Assembly (NCBI RefSeq): GCF_009728145.1
Contig: NZ_WOCA01000023.1
Span: 1-46,292 of the forward strand
DNA: 46,292 nucleotides
Reading direction: 5' to 3'
From: Ornithinibacillus caprae
Lineage (GTDB): Bacteria > Bacillota > Bacilli > Bacillales > Amphibacillaceae
This document shows positions 15,777 to 24,527 of this stretch, piece by piece; position 1 is the stretch's first letter, and each line of letters begins with the position of its first letter. A program made the translations under genes and the position numbers. The notes beneath the pieces were generated by a model. It did no database searches. It was given only the letters and a program-made list of their open reading frames with translations, and had not been told where the DNA came from.

Positions 15777-16925
15777 TTGACTAAAAAATTAACTGCAATT
15801 ACCTTAGCTACTACGGTTGTAATTGGAAGTGTATGTTTTAGCAATGTAAGCTATGCAGAACCGAATAATGACTTAAAAAGCATTCAAGATCAGCGCGAGA
15901 ATATTAAAGAAGATTTGTCAGAAGCGGAAAAGAAGGTAGCTAACGTTTTATCCGAGTTAGAAGAATTAAATAAAGAATATGACAAGGCAAATCAAGCATT
16001 ACTTGAAAATGAAGCACAAATTGAGAATACAGAACAAAAAATCTCTGATACGATCGATGAGGTGGAAGCTCTTCAGGAAGAGATACGAGAGTTAGAAGCT
16101 GATATCGAAAAACGTTCGGACCTATTAAAAGAAAGAATGTCTTCCTACCAAAGGGCAGGCGGTTCGATTAGTTATTTAGAGGTTATTTTCGGCGCGAAAA
16201 GCTTTGGAGATTTGATTAGCCGCGTGTCTACAGTAACTAAAATTGCAGAGTCTGATGTATCTTTAATGGAACAGCTCGAGAAGGATATGAACAAAGTTGC
16301 TGATAATCAGGAGCTTGCATTTGAAAAGCTTGATGATTTAAACAAGATGAAGAGCGAACAGGAAGAAACATTGGCACTTATTAGTGAACAAAAAGTAGAA
16401 ATTGAGAATAGTAGAGAAACGCTAGATCAAAAACAGCGTGAATTAAACATATTGGTTAAGGAATTAGAATCGAAGGATACTAACCTTGCTTCACTAGAAG
16501 CGGAAGCCAAACGAAGCATCGAAGCAGCAAAAAGAGAAGAACAAGCAAGAAAAGCAGCAGAGCGTGAAAAAGCAAAAGCAACTACAAATCAATCAAATCA
16601 AGGTTCTTCTGGAAAATTAGTTCAAACTTCTAAGGAAGAAAAGTCATTTACAGTCACTTCTACCGCCTATACTATTGATAGTGCCGGGGGAAGTGGAGTA
16701 ACTGCTACGGGAATTAATTTACGTAAAAACCCCAATAAGAAAGTGATTGCAGTTGATCCTAACGTAATCCCATTAGGATCTGTCGTATATGTTGAAGGGT
16801 ATGGCTATGCAATTGCCGGAGATACGGGTAGTGCAATTAAAGGCAAAAAGATTGATGTGTTCGTGTCATCCCAAAAAGAAGCAATAAAATGGGGCGTACG
16901 ACGGGTTAAAGTAACGATACAATAA
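15777..16925 (+). CDS. Secreted coiled-coil protein with C-terminal 3D domain
   Basis: A 382-residue exported cell-wall protein. The signal peptide ends at about residue 27 (SNVSYA/EP). Residues 30-240 form a long coiled coil of the CwlO/PcsB N-terminal type, including SSYQRAGGSISYLEVIFGAK SF-like sequence near 123-145. An Ala/Lys-rich hinge follows (240-285). Residues 290-382 are a 3D domain (named for its three Asp): TSTAYT, VIAVDPNVIPLGS, IAGDTGSAIKGKKIDVFV. The 3D domain is a muralytic double-psi barrel as in YocH and MltA. It starts with TTG behind GGGAGCGGGG. The combination pairs a CwlO-like regulatory coil with a YocH-like catalytic end. Confidence 0.88.
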   Translation: MTKKLTAITLATTVVIGSVCFSNVSYAEPNNDLKSIQDQRENIKEDLSEAEKKVANVLSELEELNKEYDKANQALLENEAQIENTEQKISDTIDEVEALQEEIRELEADIEKRSDLLKERMSSYQRAGGSISYLEVIFGAKSFGDLISRVSTVTKIAESDVSLMEQLEKDMNKVADNQELAFEKLDDLNKMKSEQEETLALISEQKVEIENSRETLDQKQRELNILVKELESKDTNLASLEAEAKRSIEAAKREEQARKAAEREKAKATTNQSNQGSSGKLVQTSKEEKSFTVTSTAYTIDSAGGSGVTATGINLRKNPNKKVIAVDPNVIPLGSVVYVEGYGYAIAGDTGSAIKGKKIDVFVSSQKEAIKWGVRRVKVTIQ

Positions 16926-16999
16926 TAATCGAATGGTGTATTATCTTGTCGACATTCAATTAAAATAAAAAAAGGGTATATATTTTTCTTTATTAGTGG

Positions 17000-17142
17000 T
17001 ATACTAGTTATTAACTAATTGATGTTCGTGCTAGCGATACAAGATTTATGGGAAAGCTTTCTAGTGATTATCTTCGTCTTGAATTAATATCTTGAACAGA
17101 AATAGTAATAAATGTGCACAAAGCACCATGGAGGTATTTTAT
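17000..17142 (+). promoter_or_regulatory. Long 5' leader of the cold shock gene
   Basis: A TATACT -10-like hexamer (17000-17005) lies about 140 nt before the cold shock start codon, implying a long leader as is usual for cspA-type mRNAs. I see no strong -35 and no conserved fold I could name. Confidence 0.35.
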
Positions 17143-17343
17143 ATGAACACAGGTTCAGTAAAATGGTTTAACGCAGAAAAAGGTTTTGGATTTATCGAAG
17201 TTGAAGGTGGAGACGACGTATTCGTACATTTCTCTGCAATTCAAGGCGAAGGTTTCAAAACTTTAGAAGAAGGTCAAAAAGTTACTTTCGAAATCACTGA
17301 AGGTAACCGTGGACCACAAGCAGCTAACGTTGAAAAAGCGTAA
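17143..17343 (+). CDS. csp: Cold shock protein (CspA family)
   Basis: A 66-residue RNA chaperone with a single OB fold. RNP1 is KGFGFIEV and RNP2 [18 protein letters not shown] and [11 protein letters not shown] are diagnostic. It is very close to B. subtilis CspB/CspD. It binds single-stranded RNA and DNA and melts mRNA structure at low temperature or during fast growth. ATG 17143 follows GGAGG; an upstream in-frame extension to 17092 is excluded by the family's fixed length. A strong terminator follows at once, so it is monocistronic. Confidence 0.96.
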   Translation: MNTGSVKWFNAEKGFGFIEVEGGDDVFVHFSAIQGEGFKTLEEGQKVTFEITEGNRGPQAANVEKA

Positions 17344-17353
17344 GTAATGCTAT

Positions 17354-17391
17354 AAAAAAAGGCTGTCGAGAAATTCTCGACAGCCTTTTTT
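17354..17391 (+). terminator. Terminator of the cold shock gene
   Basis: Stem GGCTGTCGAG (17361-17370) pairs with CTCGACAGCC (17376-17385) around AAATT, followed by TTTTTT. Upstream A residues make it able to work on both strands. Confidence 0.92.
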
Positions 17392-17539
17392 AGTTTCTTT
17401 GAAATAGGGGAGTAATTATCTTTTTGTTGCTTGATATTGCCACTTTTTATTATTGGTGGGGCAAGTAACCGTAATTCCAGCATTGGTTCACCTGATTGAG
17501 TAGGGGCAGACTGTACATTTACACGGCAAACGCTAGAGC

Positions 17540-18337
17540 CTATAACGGCAAATCACGCTTTTTAAAGAAAGTAATTGCTCCAATATATAGTACAATTGCA
17601 ATGACCCCAAGTACTCCCATCCCAATATAAGCAAAGGCATCACCAGCAAATAATCGATCTGGTTCAAATAGTCCAAAAATGGATAGGTTTCCAATCCAGC
17701 TCACATTTTCAGCTGTATTACCAAGCATATCTAATACGACAAAAGCGATAGGAATACCTGCACCAAGGCCTAAGCTATACTTTGACTCATTGGAAATGGA
17801 CGAAGCAAAAAAGCAAACGCCACTAATTGCAAAATAAAGAATTAATGCATACATATTTAGCATGATAAATTTACCTATTTCTAACTCACCTGGAAACATA
17901 GAAGATGCCACAAGGATTTGTACAACCGTAATCACCATGAATACTGATGCAATCGAAAGAAGGCTAAATAGAGCCTGAGTCATAACAATTTTCCCACGTG
18001 AATTCGATGTGGAAAGTAAATATGCCATACTCCCTTTATCTACATGACTTGCAATCAGTCGATGATTAACAATGATGGTAATGATTAGTGGAAATAAATA
18101 TAAGAGCATCGAGTACAGAAACCCTGAAATATGAGTTAACAGTGTCGTTCCAATGGTAAATCCGAGGGTATCTAAAAGTTCTTTCGGCATCATTTCCATC
18201 ATTTCTGCCATTGTTTCGGTATTTTCCGGATCAAACATTGTTACCAACATGACAGCATAGAACGAATAAATCACCGTAATGAGTATCCATATAAACCGAT
18301 TAGCTTTCAAATTAGCTTTAAACAATGTCCATGACAT
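17540..18337 (-). CDS. ABC-2 type exporter permease
   Basis: A membrane permease of 265 residues with six or seven hydrophobic segments (about 20-40, 75-97, 118-140, 150-172, 180-200, 240-260). An extracytoplasmic loop (residues 41-72) is rich in Met/Glu (DPENTETMAEMMEMMPKEL). It forms an exporter with the ATPase encoded immediately upstream, the two genes overlapping by 20 nt. Start: ATG 18337 after AAGGAGGGG; in-frame codons upstream lie inside that ribosome site. The substrate is unknown; BcrB/YtrC-like exporters often protect against peptide antibiotics. Confidence 0.85.
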   Translation of the reverse strand: MSWTLFKANLKANRFIWILITVIYSFYAVMLVTMFDPENTETMAEMMEMMPKELLDTLGFTIGTTLLTHISGFLYSMLLYLFPLIITIIVNHRLIASHVDKGSMAYLLSTSNSRGKIVMTQALFSLLSIASVFMVITVVQILVASSMFPGELEIGKFIMLNMYALILYFAISGVCFFASSISNESKYSLGLGAGIPIAFVVLDMLGNTAENVSWIGNLSIFGLFEPDRLFAGDAFAYIGMGVLGVIAIVLYIGAITFFKKRDLPL

Positions 18338-19220
18338 GTTTGTTCCCCTCCTTGCCATAATAGCGCATAAATATTTCCTCTAGACTCTGTGTTGCAGCGT
18401 CCATGCTAATTACGTTACATTCTGCTAACGTTTTTACCAAGTTGTTATAATCCCCGCTAACAACAATCTCTACTTTGTTTCTGTCTTTCTTTTCATAATT
18501 CAATCCACTCGCGTTAATGGTAGCCATATCTTGTTCGTTGCCAAACGTAATTGTAAAGCGTTTTTGCAAGGTGGTCTTTAAGGTTGTGATGTTCTCAACT
18601 GCAACTAGTCTTCCATCACGAATAATTGCAACTCGCTCACAGGTGTTATCAATTTCATCAAAAATATGGGATGACATAAGAATGGTTTTCCCGCGACTTC
18701 TTTCCTCGTTGATCAGATCGACAAACTTTTTCTGCATTAGCGGATCTAACCCACTCGTTGGCTCATCAAGAATAATTACCTCTGGATCATGCATAAATGC
18801 AGCAATTAAACCTACTTTTTGTTTCATTCCTTTTGACATTTTACGAATCTTTCTATCGCTCTCTAATTCAAAACGTTCTGTAAGACTGTCTTGAAGCTTC
18901 TTATTATGAATGCCTCGCATTTCTGCAATAAACTTTAGAAACTGATTCCCTGTCATATTATCGAAAAAAGCGATCTCTCCTGGAACATAGCCTAGTTTTC
19001 GTTGAATCTCTGCAGCGTTTGTTCGACAATCTAACCCTGCTATCGAAGCACTACCGCTTGTGGGATTAATGAATCCCAATAAATGACGCATCGTAGTTGT
19101 TTTTCCTGCCCCGTTTGGACCAAGAAAACCAAACACCTCTCCATGATTCACTTGAAAACTTACATCAAAAATCCCTTTGCCATTAGCGTATTTCTTCGTA
19201 AGCGATTTTGTTTGAATCAT
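18318..19220 (-). CDS. ABC transporter ATP-binding protein
   Basis: An exporter ATPase of 300 residues. Walker A is GPNGAGKTT (residues 34-42), the signature is MSKGMKQKVGLI, Walker B VIILDEPTSGLDP, and the switch His is in MSSHIFDE. The C-terminal extension (220-300) is the type seen in BcrA/CcmA-like ATPases. GGAGGG precedes ATG 19220. It is divergent from a TetR gene, with shared TGTTACA sites between them, so the exporter is probably under that repressor. Confidence 0.95.
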   Translation of the reverse strand: MIQTKSLTKKYANGKGIFDVSFQVNHGEVFGFLGPNGAGKTTTMRHLLGFINPTSGSASIAGLDCRTNAAEIQRKLGYVPGEIAFFDNMTGNQFLKFIAEMRGIHNKKLQDSLTERFELESDRKIRKMSKGMKQKVGLIAAFMHDPEVIILDEPTSGLDPLMQKKFVDLINEERSRGKTILMSSHIFDEIDNTCERVAIIRDGRLVAVENITTLKTTLQKRFTITFGNEQDMATINASGLNYEKKDRNKVEIVVSGDYNNLVKTLAECNVISMDAATQSLEEIFMRYYGKEGNKHVMDIV

Positions 19221-19267
19221 CGTATTCCCTCCACCCTATATAAAGTTTTATAACAAAAATCAACTTC

Positions 19268-19335
19268 TGTTACATATTATCAAATTACATCTTCTCTGTC
19301 TATACTTTTTGTAACAATACATTTGATTTGTTACA
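19268..19335. promoter_or_regulatory. Divergent control region with TGTTACA operator-like sites
   Basis: TGTTACA occurs at 19268-19274 and 19329-19335, and its inverse TGTAACA at 19310-19316. The last two form an inverted repeat (TGTAACAA ... TTGTTACA, 19310-19335). For the plus strand, TTGTTA (19328-19333) is 18 nt from TACTAT and could be the TetR gene's promoter, so the operator would cover it. These are likely binding sites of the adjacent TetR repressor. Confidence 0.5.
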
Positions 19336-19372
19336 TAATTTTGTTTTAAAATACTATGGAGGTGTTTATCAG

Positions 19373-19969
19373 ATGAATGGATATGAAAAAAGAAGAAACG
19401 AGAAAAAAAAGCAGATTATTCATGCGTTAACAGATCTTGTGGGAACGCGTAACTTGAGAGAAATTGGAGTACGGGAAATTGCAGAGCGAGCTGGCGTATC
19501 TCCAGCATCAATTTATAATTTTTTTGGTAGCAAAGAAGAGTTAGCGAAACAAGTATTTTATGAAGCAACAGAAGAAATCATTAAGGAGTTTCAGGAGCTT
19601 TTTGAAGATGTAGACATACCTTTTAATGAAAAAATCAATAAAACGTTAACTATATCATCAAAAAATCAAGAAATGCTGAATAGTGAAGGATTGAAAAACT
19701 TCATGTTTGAAGATTCTGACTTTAAACAATATATTGAAGAGCTATCTAAAGAAAAAATTATTCCAATGTTTATGAAATTAATTGAACAAGGAAAAGTAGA
19801 AGGTGTAATTAAACAAGGGGTTTCTGCAAAGGCTATTATCATGTATATGAACTCTTTAACTACGATGATGAGTAATCCTGAGATAAGAGAAAACCTAGAC
19901 GTGGAATTACGAAAAGAAATGACATATTTATTTATGTATGGAATATTTGGCAGTGAACCAACAGAATAA
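19373..19969 (+). CDS. TetR family transcriptional regulator
   Basis: A 198-residue repressor. The helix-turn-helix at about residues 8-55 (IIHALTDLVGTRNLREIGVR, then EIAERAGVSPASIYNFFGSK) fits TetR. The rest is a helical ligand and dimer domain. ATG 19373 is chosen because GGAGGTG lies 7 nt upstream; an extension to 19328 has no ribosome site. It is divergent from the ABC exporter it probably controls. The region between carries an inverted repeat suited to TetR binding. Confidence 0.92.
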   Translation: MNGYEKRRNEKKKQIIHALTDLVGTRNLREIGVREIAERAGVSPASIYNFFGSKEELAKQVFYEATEEIIKEFQELFEDVDIPFNEKINKTLTISSKNQEMLNSEGLKNFMFEDSDFKQYIEELSKEKIIPMFMKLIEQGKVEGVIKQGVSAKAIIMYMNSLTTMMSNPEIRENLDVELRKEMTYLFMYGIFGSEPTE

Positions 19970-20000
19970 AGGTGGCTTTTAGATCCCCCTGAAGTCACCT

Positions 20001-20483
20001 CTATTTCTTGTGGGAGAGATAAGTTGAACTACTAAGGCTTTCAGCAAGCTTTTTTAACTCGTTTGCTCGATTAGTCAAAAAAGCTTGCATATATTTTTTC
20101 AAAAACAGTTTGTCAGCGATGATACCAATAACGCCAAAGGGGGATCTATATTCAAACGTATCAATCATCCATGTTCCATCTTGATCTTCTATAAATTGGT
20201 GCTTGTGTGTAAAAGAATGAAATGCTCCTGATACCATGATATCGATAAACTCAGTCGGGGCTTCCATATGAATTACTTTAGCTGTTAATCTTTGTTTCAC
20301 ACCTAAGTGTGTAGCTTCCCATGTGACAATATCTCCTTCTACTAATAAACCAGATGTCACTCCAGCTACTGCTCTCTCTTTCGTCTTAGATGTTGTCCGT
20401 GTGTGAACTTCTACGTTTCTAGCAAGATCAAAGCATAGGTTGATAGGTGCTTGTATAAATTTTTTATGTATAATAATAGGCAT
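20001..20483 (-). CDS. SRPBCC (START-like) family protein
   Basis: A 160-residue soluble protein with the SRPBCC/polyketide-cyclase-like fold pattern: an N-terminal strand HKKFIQAPINLCFDLAR, VEGDIVTWEATHLGVKQRLTAKVI, and a C-terminal helix ADKLFLKKYMQAFLTNRANELKKLAE. FEYRSPFGVIGIIADKLF resembles proteins loosely annotated as cell division inhibitors or ligand carriers. There are no catalytic motifs I can identify. AAGGAG precedes ATG 20483. Its promoter may start inside the palindromic repeat upstream. Confidence 0.75.
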   Translation of the reverse strand: MPIIIHKKFIQAPINLCFDLARNVEVHTRTTSKTKERAVAGVTSGLLVEGDIVTWEATHLGVKQRLTAKVIHMEAPTEFIDIMVSGAFHSFTHKHQFIEDQDGTWMIDTFEYRSPFGVIGIIADKLFLKKYMQAFLTNRANELKKLAESLSSSTYLSHKK

Positions 20484-20598
20484 GCATATACTCCTTAAAA
20501 GTAATTCGACTAAAATCTTATTAGTTAACTGTTAACTTAAGAGTCTGGTCACTTACGTCCTCCTATGAAGACATACTAGCATATTCTCCGTTGAAAAT

Positions 20599-20628
20599 AT
20601 AATATCCTCACTTGTCGGTGCCTGTCAC
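20599..20628 (-). promoter_or_regulatory. Candidate promoter using the palindrome's GTGACA
   Basis: On the minus strand, GTGACA (20623-20628, within the palindrome arm), an 18-nt spacer and TATTAT (20599-20604) point at the SRPBCC gene. The leader would be about 110 nt. Confidence 0.4.
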
Positions 20629-20660
20629 TTGTCGAATTTCGACAAGTGACAGGCACCGAC
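20614..20660. repeat. Dispersed palindrome, copy 3 (intact)
   Basis: Perfect 23-nt arms around T (20637). It is located in the divergent gap between the SRPBCC and SDR genes. Confidence 0.95.
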
Positions 20661-20772
20661 GAGAGGTTAGACACATTATTTTCAAGATTTAGGAAGTTTA
20701 GTTGGTAAGTTTTGGGGTACAATTTAATTGTAACGTGATACAAATAAATCCAATTTAGATGGAGGGAATCGT

Positions 20773-21513
20773 ATGGAATTACAAGGTAAAATTGCTGTTG
20801 TAACAGGCGGAGCTTCGGGGATTGGACTAGCAACAGTAAAGACTTTTGTTGAAAAAGGGGCAAAAGTTGTAATTGCTGATTTTGATGAACAAAATGGAAT
20901 GCAAGCAGAAAGTGCATTGAGGGAAACTGGAGCTGATGTTTTATTTGTAAAGGTGGATGTTTCGATTGAGGAGGCAGTTGAAAGCTTAATTGCTGAGACA
21001 GTTAAAACGTACGGAAAAATTGATATTATCGTAAACAATGCTGGTGTTGGTATTTTAGGTGAAGCACACGAAATGACTTATGAGGAGTATCAAAAGGTAA
21101 TTTCCATTAACCAAGATGGTGTATTTTTTGGTGCTAAGTATGCGATCCGTGAGATGCTTAAAACCGGTGGTGGTGTCATCATAAACACGTCATCTATTTT
21201 AGGGTCAGTTGGTGAACCAGGTGCTTTCCCATATAATGCTTCAAAAGGTGCTGTTAATTTAATGACCAAATCGTTAGCATTACAGTATGCAAACAGAGGA
21301 ATACGAGTAAATGCGGTAGCACCAGGCTATGTAGAATCTGGGATGGTAAATAAGGAAGCGCTAGGTGATTTTTATGATAACTTGGTAGCCAAACATCCCG
21401 TTGGGCGTCTGGGTAATCCAGAAGAAATCGCACATGCTGTTGTTTTCCTATGTGAAAATGAGTTTGTAACAGGTACTACCATTCTGGTTGATGGTGGATA
21501 CACTGCTCAATAA
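20773..21513 (+). CDS. SDR family oxidoreductase
   Basis: A classical short-chain dehydrogenase/reductase of 246 residues. It has the cofactor motif TGGASGIG (residues 11-18), VNNAGVG (88-94), catalytic Ser141, Tyr154 and Lys158 (YNASK), and the PG motif APGYVESGM. The acidic residue after strand 2 (ADFDE, 35-39) suggests NAD(H) preference. It is FabG-like or glucose/3-hydroxy-dehydrogenase-like; the substrate is not determinable. GGAGGG precedes ATG 20773. It is single-gene, with its own terminator. Confidence 0.93.
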   Translation: MELQGKIAVVTGGASGIGLATVKTFVEKGAKVVIADFDEQNGMQAESALRETGADVLFVKVDVSIEEAVESLIAETVKTYGKIDIIVNNAGVGILGEAHEMTYEEYQKVISINQDGVFFGAKYAIREMLKTGGGVIINTSSILGSVGEPGAFPYNASKGAVNLMTKSLALQYANRGIRVNAVAPGYVESGMVNKEALGDFYDNLVAKHPVGRLGNPEEIAHAVVFLCENEFVTGTTILVDGGYTAQ

Positions 21514-21522
21514 TACGAAACG

Positions 21523-21567
21523 AAAAATGGAGAAAAATTTGTTTTGGACAAGTTTTCTCCATTTTTT
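21523..21567 (+). terminator. Terminator of the SDR gene
   Basis: Stem AATGGAGAAAA pairs with TTTTCTCCATT around a GTTTTGGACA-containing loop, followed by TTTTT, starting 10 nt after the stop. Confidence 0.85.
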
Positions 21568-21672
21568 TATACACAGAAAATGGGGTAAACATCTTTAAAA
21601 TGAAAGCATAAATATTTCCCTACCATATAAAATAACGTAAACTGTCCTTACGATTAGAAGTGAGGGAAAAAT

Positions 21673-22728
21673 ATGAACCATGTTTACAGTGATGTTATTC
21701 AATTTCGAGGTAACCATTTTCAATATGGATATATGCAGGGAGGGTTGTTAAAGAATTCACCTATTTTGCCAAATCGAGAGAAACAATGGGGACCGAAACG
21801 AAGGTATCATTTTACCATTGATGAACTAGAAGTGAAGAAAGCAATACGTACTTTTGCTCCTGGAATTTGGGATGAGATCGAGGGATTGGCGGATGCATTG
21901 CAGTGGAGGATGCATGATGCGATACGTGAGTTTGGTGGTTATTATTTAGAATATGGACGAAGTGGTTGTTCGATTTTTACAGGAATGGATTATATGATTC
22001 GAAATTATGATAACCATCCACTATCTTATGAGGGCAGATATATGTTGTATCAACCATCGGATCAAGGATATGCGATGATTGGCCCATCTATGCAGATTAC
22101 GGGTAGAATAGATGGAATGAACGAAAAAGGGCTTGCGATGGGGTATAATTTTGTGAATCGGAAGAAATCAGGTAGTGGATTCATATGTAACATGATCGGT
22201 AGACTCGTCTTGGAATCCTGTGCCAGTGTGGAAGAGGCTGTTGCTCTGTTAAAGGAAATACCTCATCGTCATTCGTTTAGTTATGTGTTATTAGATAAGC
22301 AGGGTCTTTCCTATGTAGTGGAAGCTTCACCTCGAGCAGTAGATGTACATCAAAGCAATGCATGTACTAATCATTTTGAAAAATTAACTGGAGAAAATCG
22401 TTATCGAATGGATGAATCTCAATTTAGACAGCAAACTATACGGGAACATCAAGAAAATACAACTGATGCATATAAGGCTTTTCAGATCATGAACAATACA
22501 GATAAAGGAGTTTTTTCTCCAAAATATGGTGCATGGGCTGGAACACTGCATTCCTCTGGATACTTTCCAAAGGATATGAGAGCTTGGTTTGCTATTGGTG
22601 GAGATCAATATCCGGTGAATATAGATTTCGGAAGATGGCTTACAGGAGAAAAGCTGCTTGTGAAAAAAATAAAGGGGAAGCTAAATACGGAAGCTTCCTT
22701 TGTAAATATGGAAAGGGTAAGAAATTAA
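21673..22728 (+). CDS. C45 (acyl-CoA:6-APA acyltransferase-like) Ntn hydrolase
   Basis: A 351-residue member of the Ntn-hydrolase superfamily (peptidase C45 / choloylglycine-hydrolase-like). Residues 98-100 are GCS, and RNYD (110-113) is the conserved Arg/Asp motif downstream. Autocleavage between Gly98 and Cys99 would expose Cys99 as the N-terminal nucleophile. The roughly 98-residue prosequence is long for bile-salt-hydrolase types but normal for C45. It probably hydrolyses or transfers amide-linked acyl groups; the substrate is unknown. GTGAGGG precedes ATG 21673. It has its own terminator. Confidence 0.82.
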   Translation: MNHVYSDVIQFRGNHFQYGYMQGGLLKNSPILPNREKQWGPKRRYHFTIDELEVKKAIRTFAPGIWDEIEGLADALQWRMHDAIREFGGYYLEYGRSGCSIFTGMDYMIRNYDNHPLSYEGRYMLYQPSDQGYAMIGPSMQITGRIDGMNEKGLAMGYNFVNRKKSGSGFICNMIGRLVLESCASVEEAVALLKEIPHRHSFSYVLLDKQGLSYVVEASPRAVDVHQSNACTNHFEKLTGENRYRMDESQFRQQTIREHQENTTDAYKAFQIMNNTDKGVFSPKYGAWAGTLHSSGYFPKDMRAWFAIGGDQYPVNIDFGRWLTGEKLLVKKIKGKLNTEASFVNMERVRN

Positions 22729-22734
22729 GGGAGG

Positions 22735-22778
22735 TAAGTTTACAGTCGCTATCGGCTGTTATAACTTATCTTTTTTTC
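22735..22778 (+). terminator. Terminator of the C45 gene
   Basis: An imperfect stem, TAAGTTTACAG with CTGTTATAACTTA, capped by a GTCGCTATCG-type loop and followed by a run of seven T (22771-22777), directly after the stop. Confidence 0.7.
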
Positions 22779-22891
22779 TTAAGTGAGAGCTAAGGTATTG
22801 ACAAGGATAAAAAAACACCTTAATATTATATTTAATTAAAGATACTTTAATTCAGAATAAATTAATTAAAAATAATATAGGAGTGATCGTG

Positions 22892-23827
22892 ATGAAGAAA
22901 ACTGCAGGAATCCATCATATAACTGCAATTGTTGGACATCCACAAGAAAATATTGATTTTTACGCTGGTGTGTTGGGACTCCGCATGGTGAAGAAGACAG
23001 TCAACTTTGATGACCCTGGCACCTATCATTTATATTTTGGTGATGAAGGAGGAAGGCCTGGTACGATTATTACATTTTTCCCATGGGCAAATGCGTATCC
23101 AGGTAGAATTGGTGATGGACAGGTTGGAGTGACTTCTTATGTTGTACCAACTGGAGCACTTTCTTTTTGGGAAAATCGACTGGAGAAGTTCCAGGTGAAT
23201 TATGAAAAACTTGAACGGTTTGGAGAAACCTATGTAGTGTTTAGTGATCCTCATGGTCTAAGTCTAGAATTGGTTGAAAGAGAATCTGGTGAACAGAATA
23301 ATTGGACGTTTGATGGGATAACTACAGATGTCGCAATTAAGGGTTTTGCTGGGGCTACACTATTTTCTTCTGAACCAATGAAAACAGCAGATCTACTAGA
23401 AAATATGGGTCTGCAAAAAGTAGGCGAAGAGAATGATTTAATTCGATATCAGTCTGATGGTGAAATAGGAAATGTGATTGATATAAAACGTAGCCATACT
23501 GGGCGCGGGCATATGGGAGTAGGAACGGTACACCATATTGCTTGGCGAGCAGAAGATGATGATGACCAATTAGATTGGCAAGACTATGTAGATAGCTTAG
23601 GCTTCGGAGTAACAGCAGTGAGGGATAGAAATTACTTTAATGCCATCTATTTTAGAGAGCATGGAGAGATTTTATTTGAAATTGCAACGGACCCACCAGG
23701 ATTTGCTGTTGATGAGTCTTTCGAAACCATGGGACAGGAGTTAAAATTACCACCGCAATATGAGCAATACCGTGAACAGCTTAATCGGACACTTATACCG
23801 GTTGAAGTAAGAAAACTAATGAAATAG
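22892..23827 (+). CDS. Ring-cleaving dioxygenase, VOC family (MhqO/MhqA-like)
   Basis: A 311-residue protein with two vicinal-oxygen-chelate (glyoxalase-fold) domains. The first begins GIHHITAIVGHPQENIDFY, the second contains VHHIAWRAEDD. Metal-ligand residues His and Glu are visible in GIHHIT, TVHHIAW and GEILFEIATDPPGF. It matches B. subtilis Mhq hydroquinone dioxygenases, which detoxify quinones. Start: ATG 22892 with TAGGAG upstream; an in-frame GTG at 22883 overlaps the ribosome site. It lies 14 nt ahead of a flavin reductase gene, forming a quinone/aromatic-stress operon by inference. Confidence 0.88.
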   Translation: MKKTAGIHHITAIVGHPQENIDFYAGVLGLRMVKKTVNFDDPGTYHLYFGDEGGRPGTIITFFPWANAYPGRIGDGQVGVTSYVVPTGALSFWENRLEKFQVNYEKLERFGETYVVFSDPHGLSLELVERESGEQNNWTFDGITTDVAIKGFAGATLFSSEPMKTADLLENMGLQKVGEENDLIRYQSDGEIGNVIDIKRSHTGRGHMGVGTVHHIAWRAEDDDDQLDWQDYVDSLGFGVTAVRDRNYFNAIYFREHGEILFEIATDPPGFAVDESFETMGQELKLPPQYEQYREQLNRTLIPVEVRKLMK

Positions 23828-23841
23828 AATGGAGGGGTTTT

Positions 23842-24456
23842 TTGATTCCTATTGATCCACGAGGAAAATCAGCTAAGGAAAATTATAAATTATTAATTGG
23901 AAGTATTATTCCTAGGCCAATTGCGTTTGTTACTAGTTTGGCAGAGGATGGCATAGTTAATGGGGCTCCATTTAGTTTTTTTAATGTTGTTTCATCAAAT
24001 CCACCGATGATCTCAATTTCTGTACAGAGAAGAGAAGGAGAGATAAAAGACACGGCTCGCAACATTTTGGAGAAACACGAATTTGTTATACACATTGTAG
24101 ATGTTCAAAATGTGCAAACGGTTAATACGACAGCTGCGTCACTAGCTGCAAATGAGAGTGAAATTGAAATGGCTAATATGACAACGGTAGAGAGTGACGT
24201 TATTACTGTTCCAGGAGTAAAAGAGGCAAAAGTTCGAATGGAGTTTAAGCTGGAAAAACATATCGAATTAGGTGAAGGGGATTATATTGATACGGACTTC
24301 ATAATTGGAAAAATTGTGAAGTATCATATGGATGACTCGGTTTATAATGCTGAAACAGGTAGGATTAATTATGATGCACTTGGTGCAGTGAGCAGACTAG
24401 CAGGATTCGACTATGCAAAAATAGGTGACATCTTTTCCATCGAACGACCAAAATAA
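23842..24456 (+). CDS. Flavin reductase-like FMN-binding protein
   Basis: A 204-residue split-barrel flavoprotein. SIIPRPIAFVTSL (residues 18-30), NGAPFSFFNVVSSNPPMISIS and DTARNILEKHEFVIHIV are the flavin-reductase-domain signatures. Proteins of this type reduce FMN with NAD(P)H or act on flavin substrates. The start is TTG 23842 behind GGAGGGG. It follows the ring-cleaving dioxygenase with a 14-nt gap, so it is likely co-transcribed and may supply reductant or act on the cleavage pathway. The downstream palindrome ends the unit. Confidence 0.87.
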   Translation: MIPIDPRGKSAKENYKLLIGSIIPRPIAFVTSLAEDGIVNGAPFSFFNVVSSNPPMISISVQRREGEIKDTARNILEKHEFVIHIVDVQNVQTVNTTAASLAANESEIEMANMTTVESDVITVPGVKEAKVRMEFKLEKHIELGEGDYIDTDFIIGKIVKYHMDDSVYNAETGRINYDALGAVSRLAGFDYAKIGDIFSIERPK

Positions 24457-24482
24457 CAGTAGTGGTTTCCTTTATTCCCCAG

Positions 24483-24521
24483 GTGCCTGTCACTTGTCGA
24501 ATTTCGACAAGTGACAGGCAC
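24483..24521. repeat. Dispersed palindrome, copy 4, acting as terminator
   Basis: Perfect 19-nt arms around T (24502), followed directly by CTTTTTTTT on the plus strand. It lies between convergent genes, 27 nt past the flavin-reductase stop and 7 nt from the regulator stop. The very stable hairpin plus T-run makes it a good Rho-independent terminator for the plus-strand operon. Confidence 0.93.
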
Positions 24522-24527
24522 TTTTTT

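Noticed and set aside
22793-22891. MhqR-type operator (ATCTCGAATTCGAGAT-like) ahead of the ring-cleaving dioxygenase
   Set aside because: Only AT-rich TTAATTAA palindromes are present; nothing matches the known operator closely.
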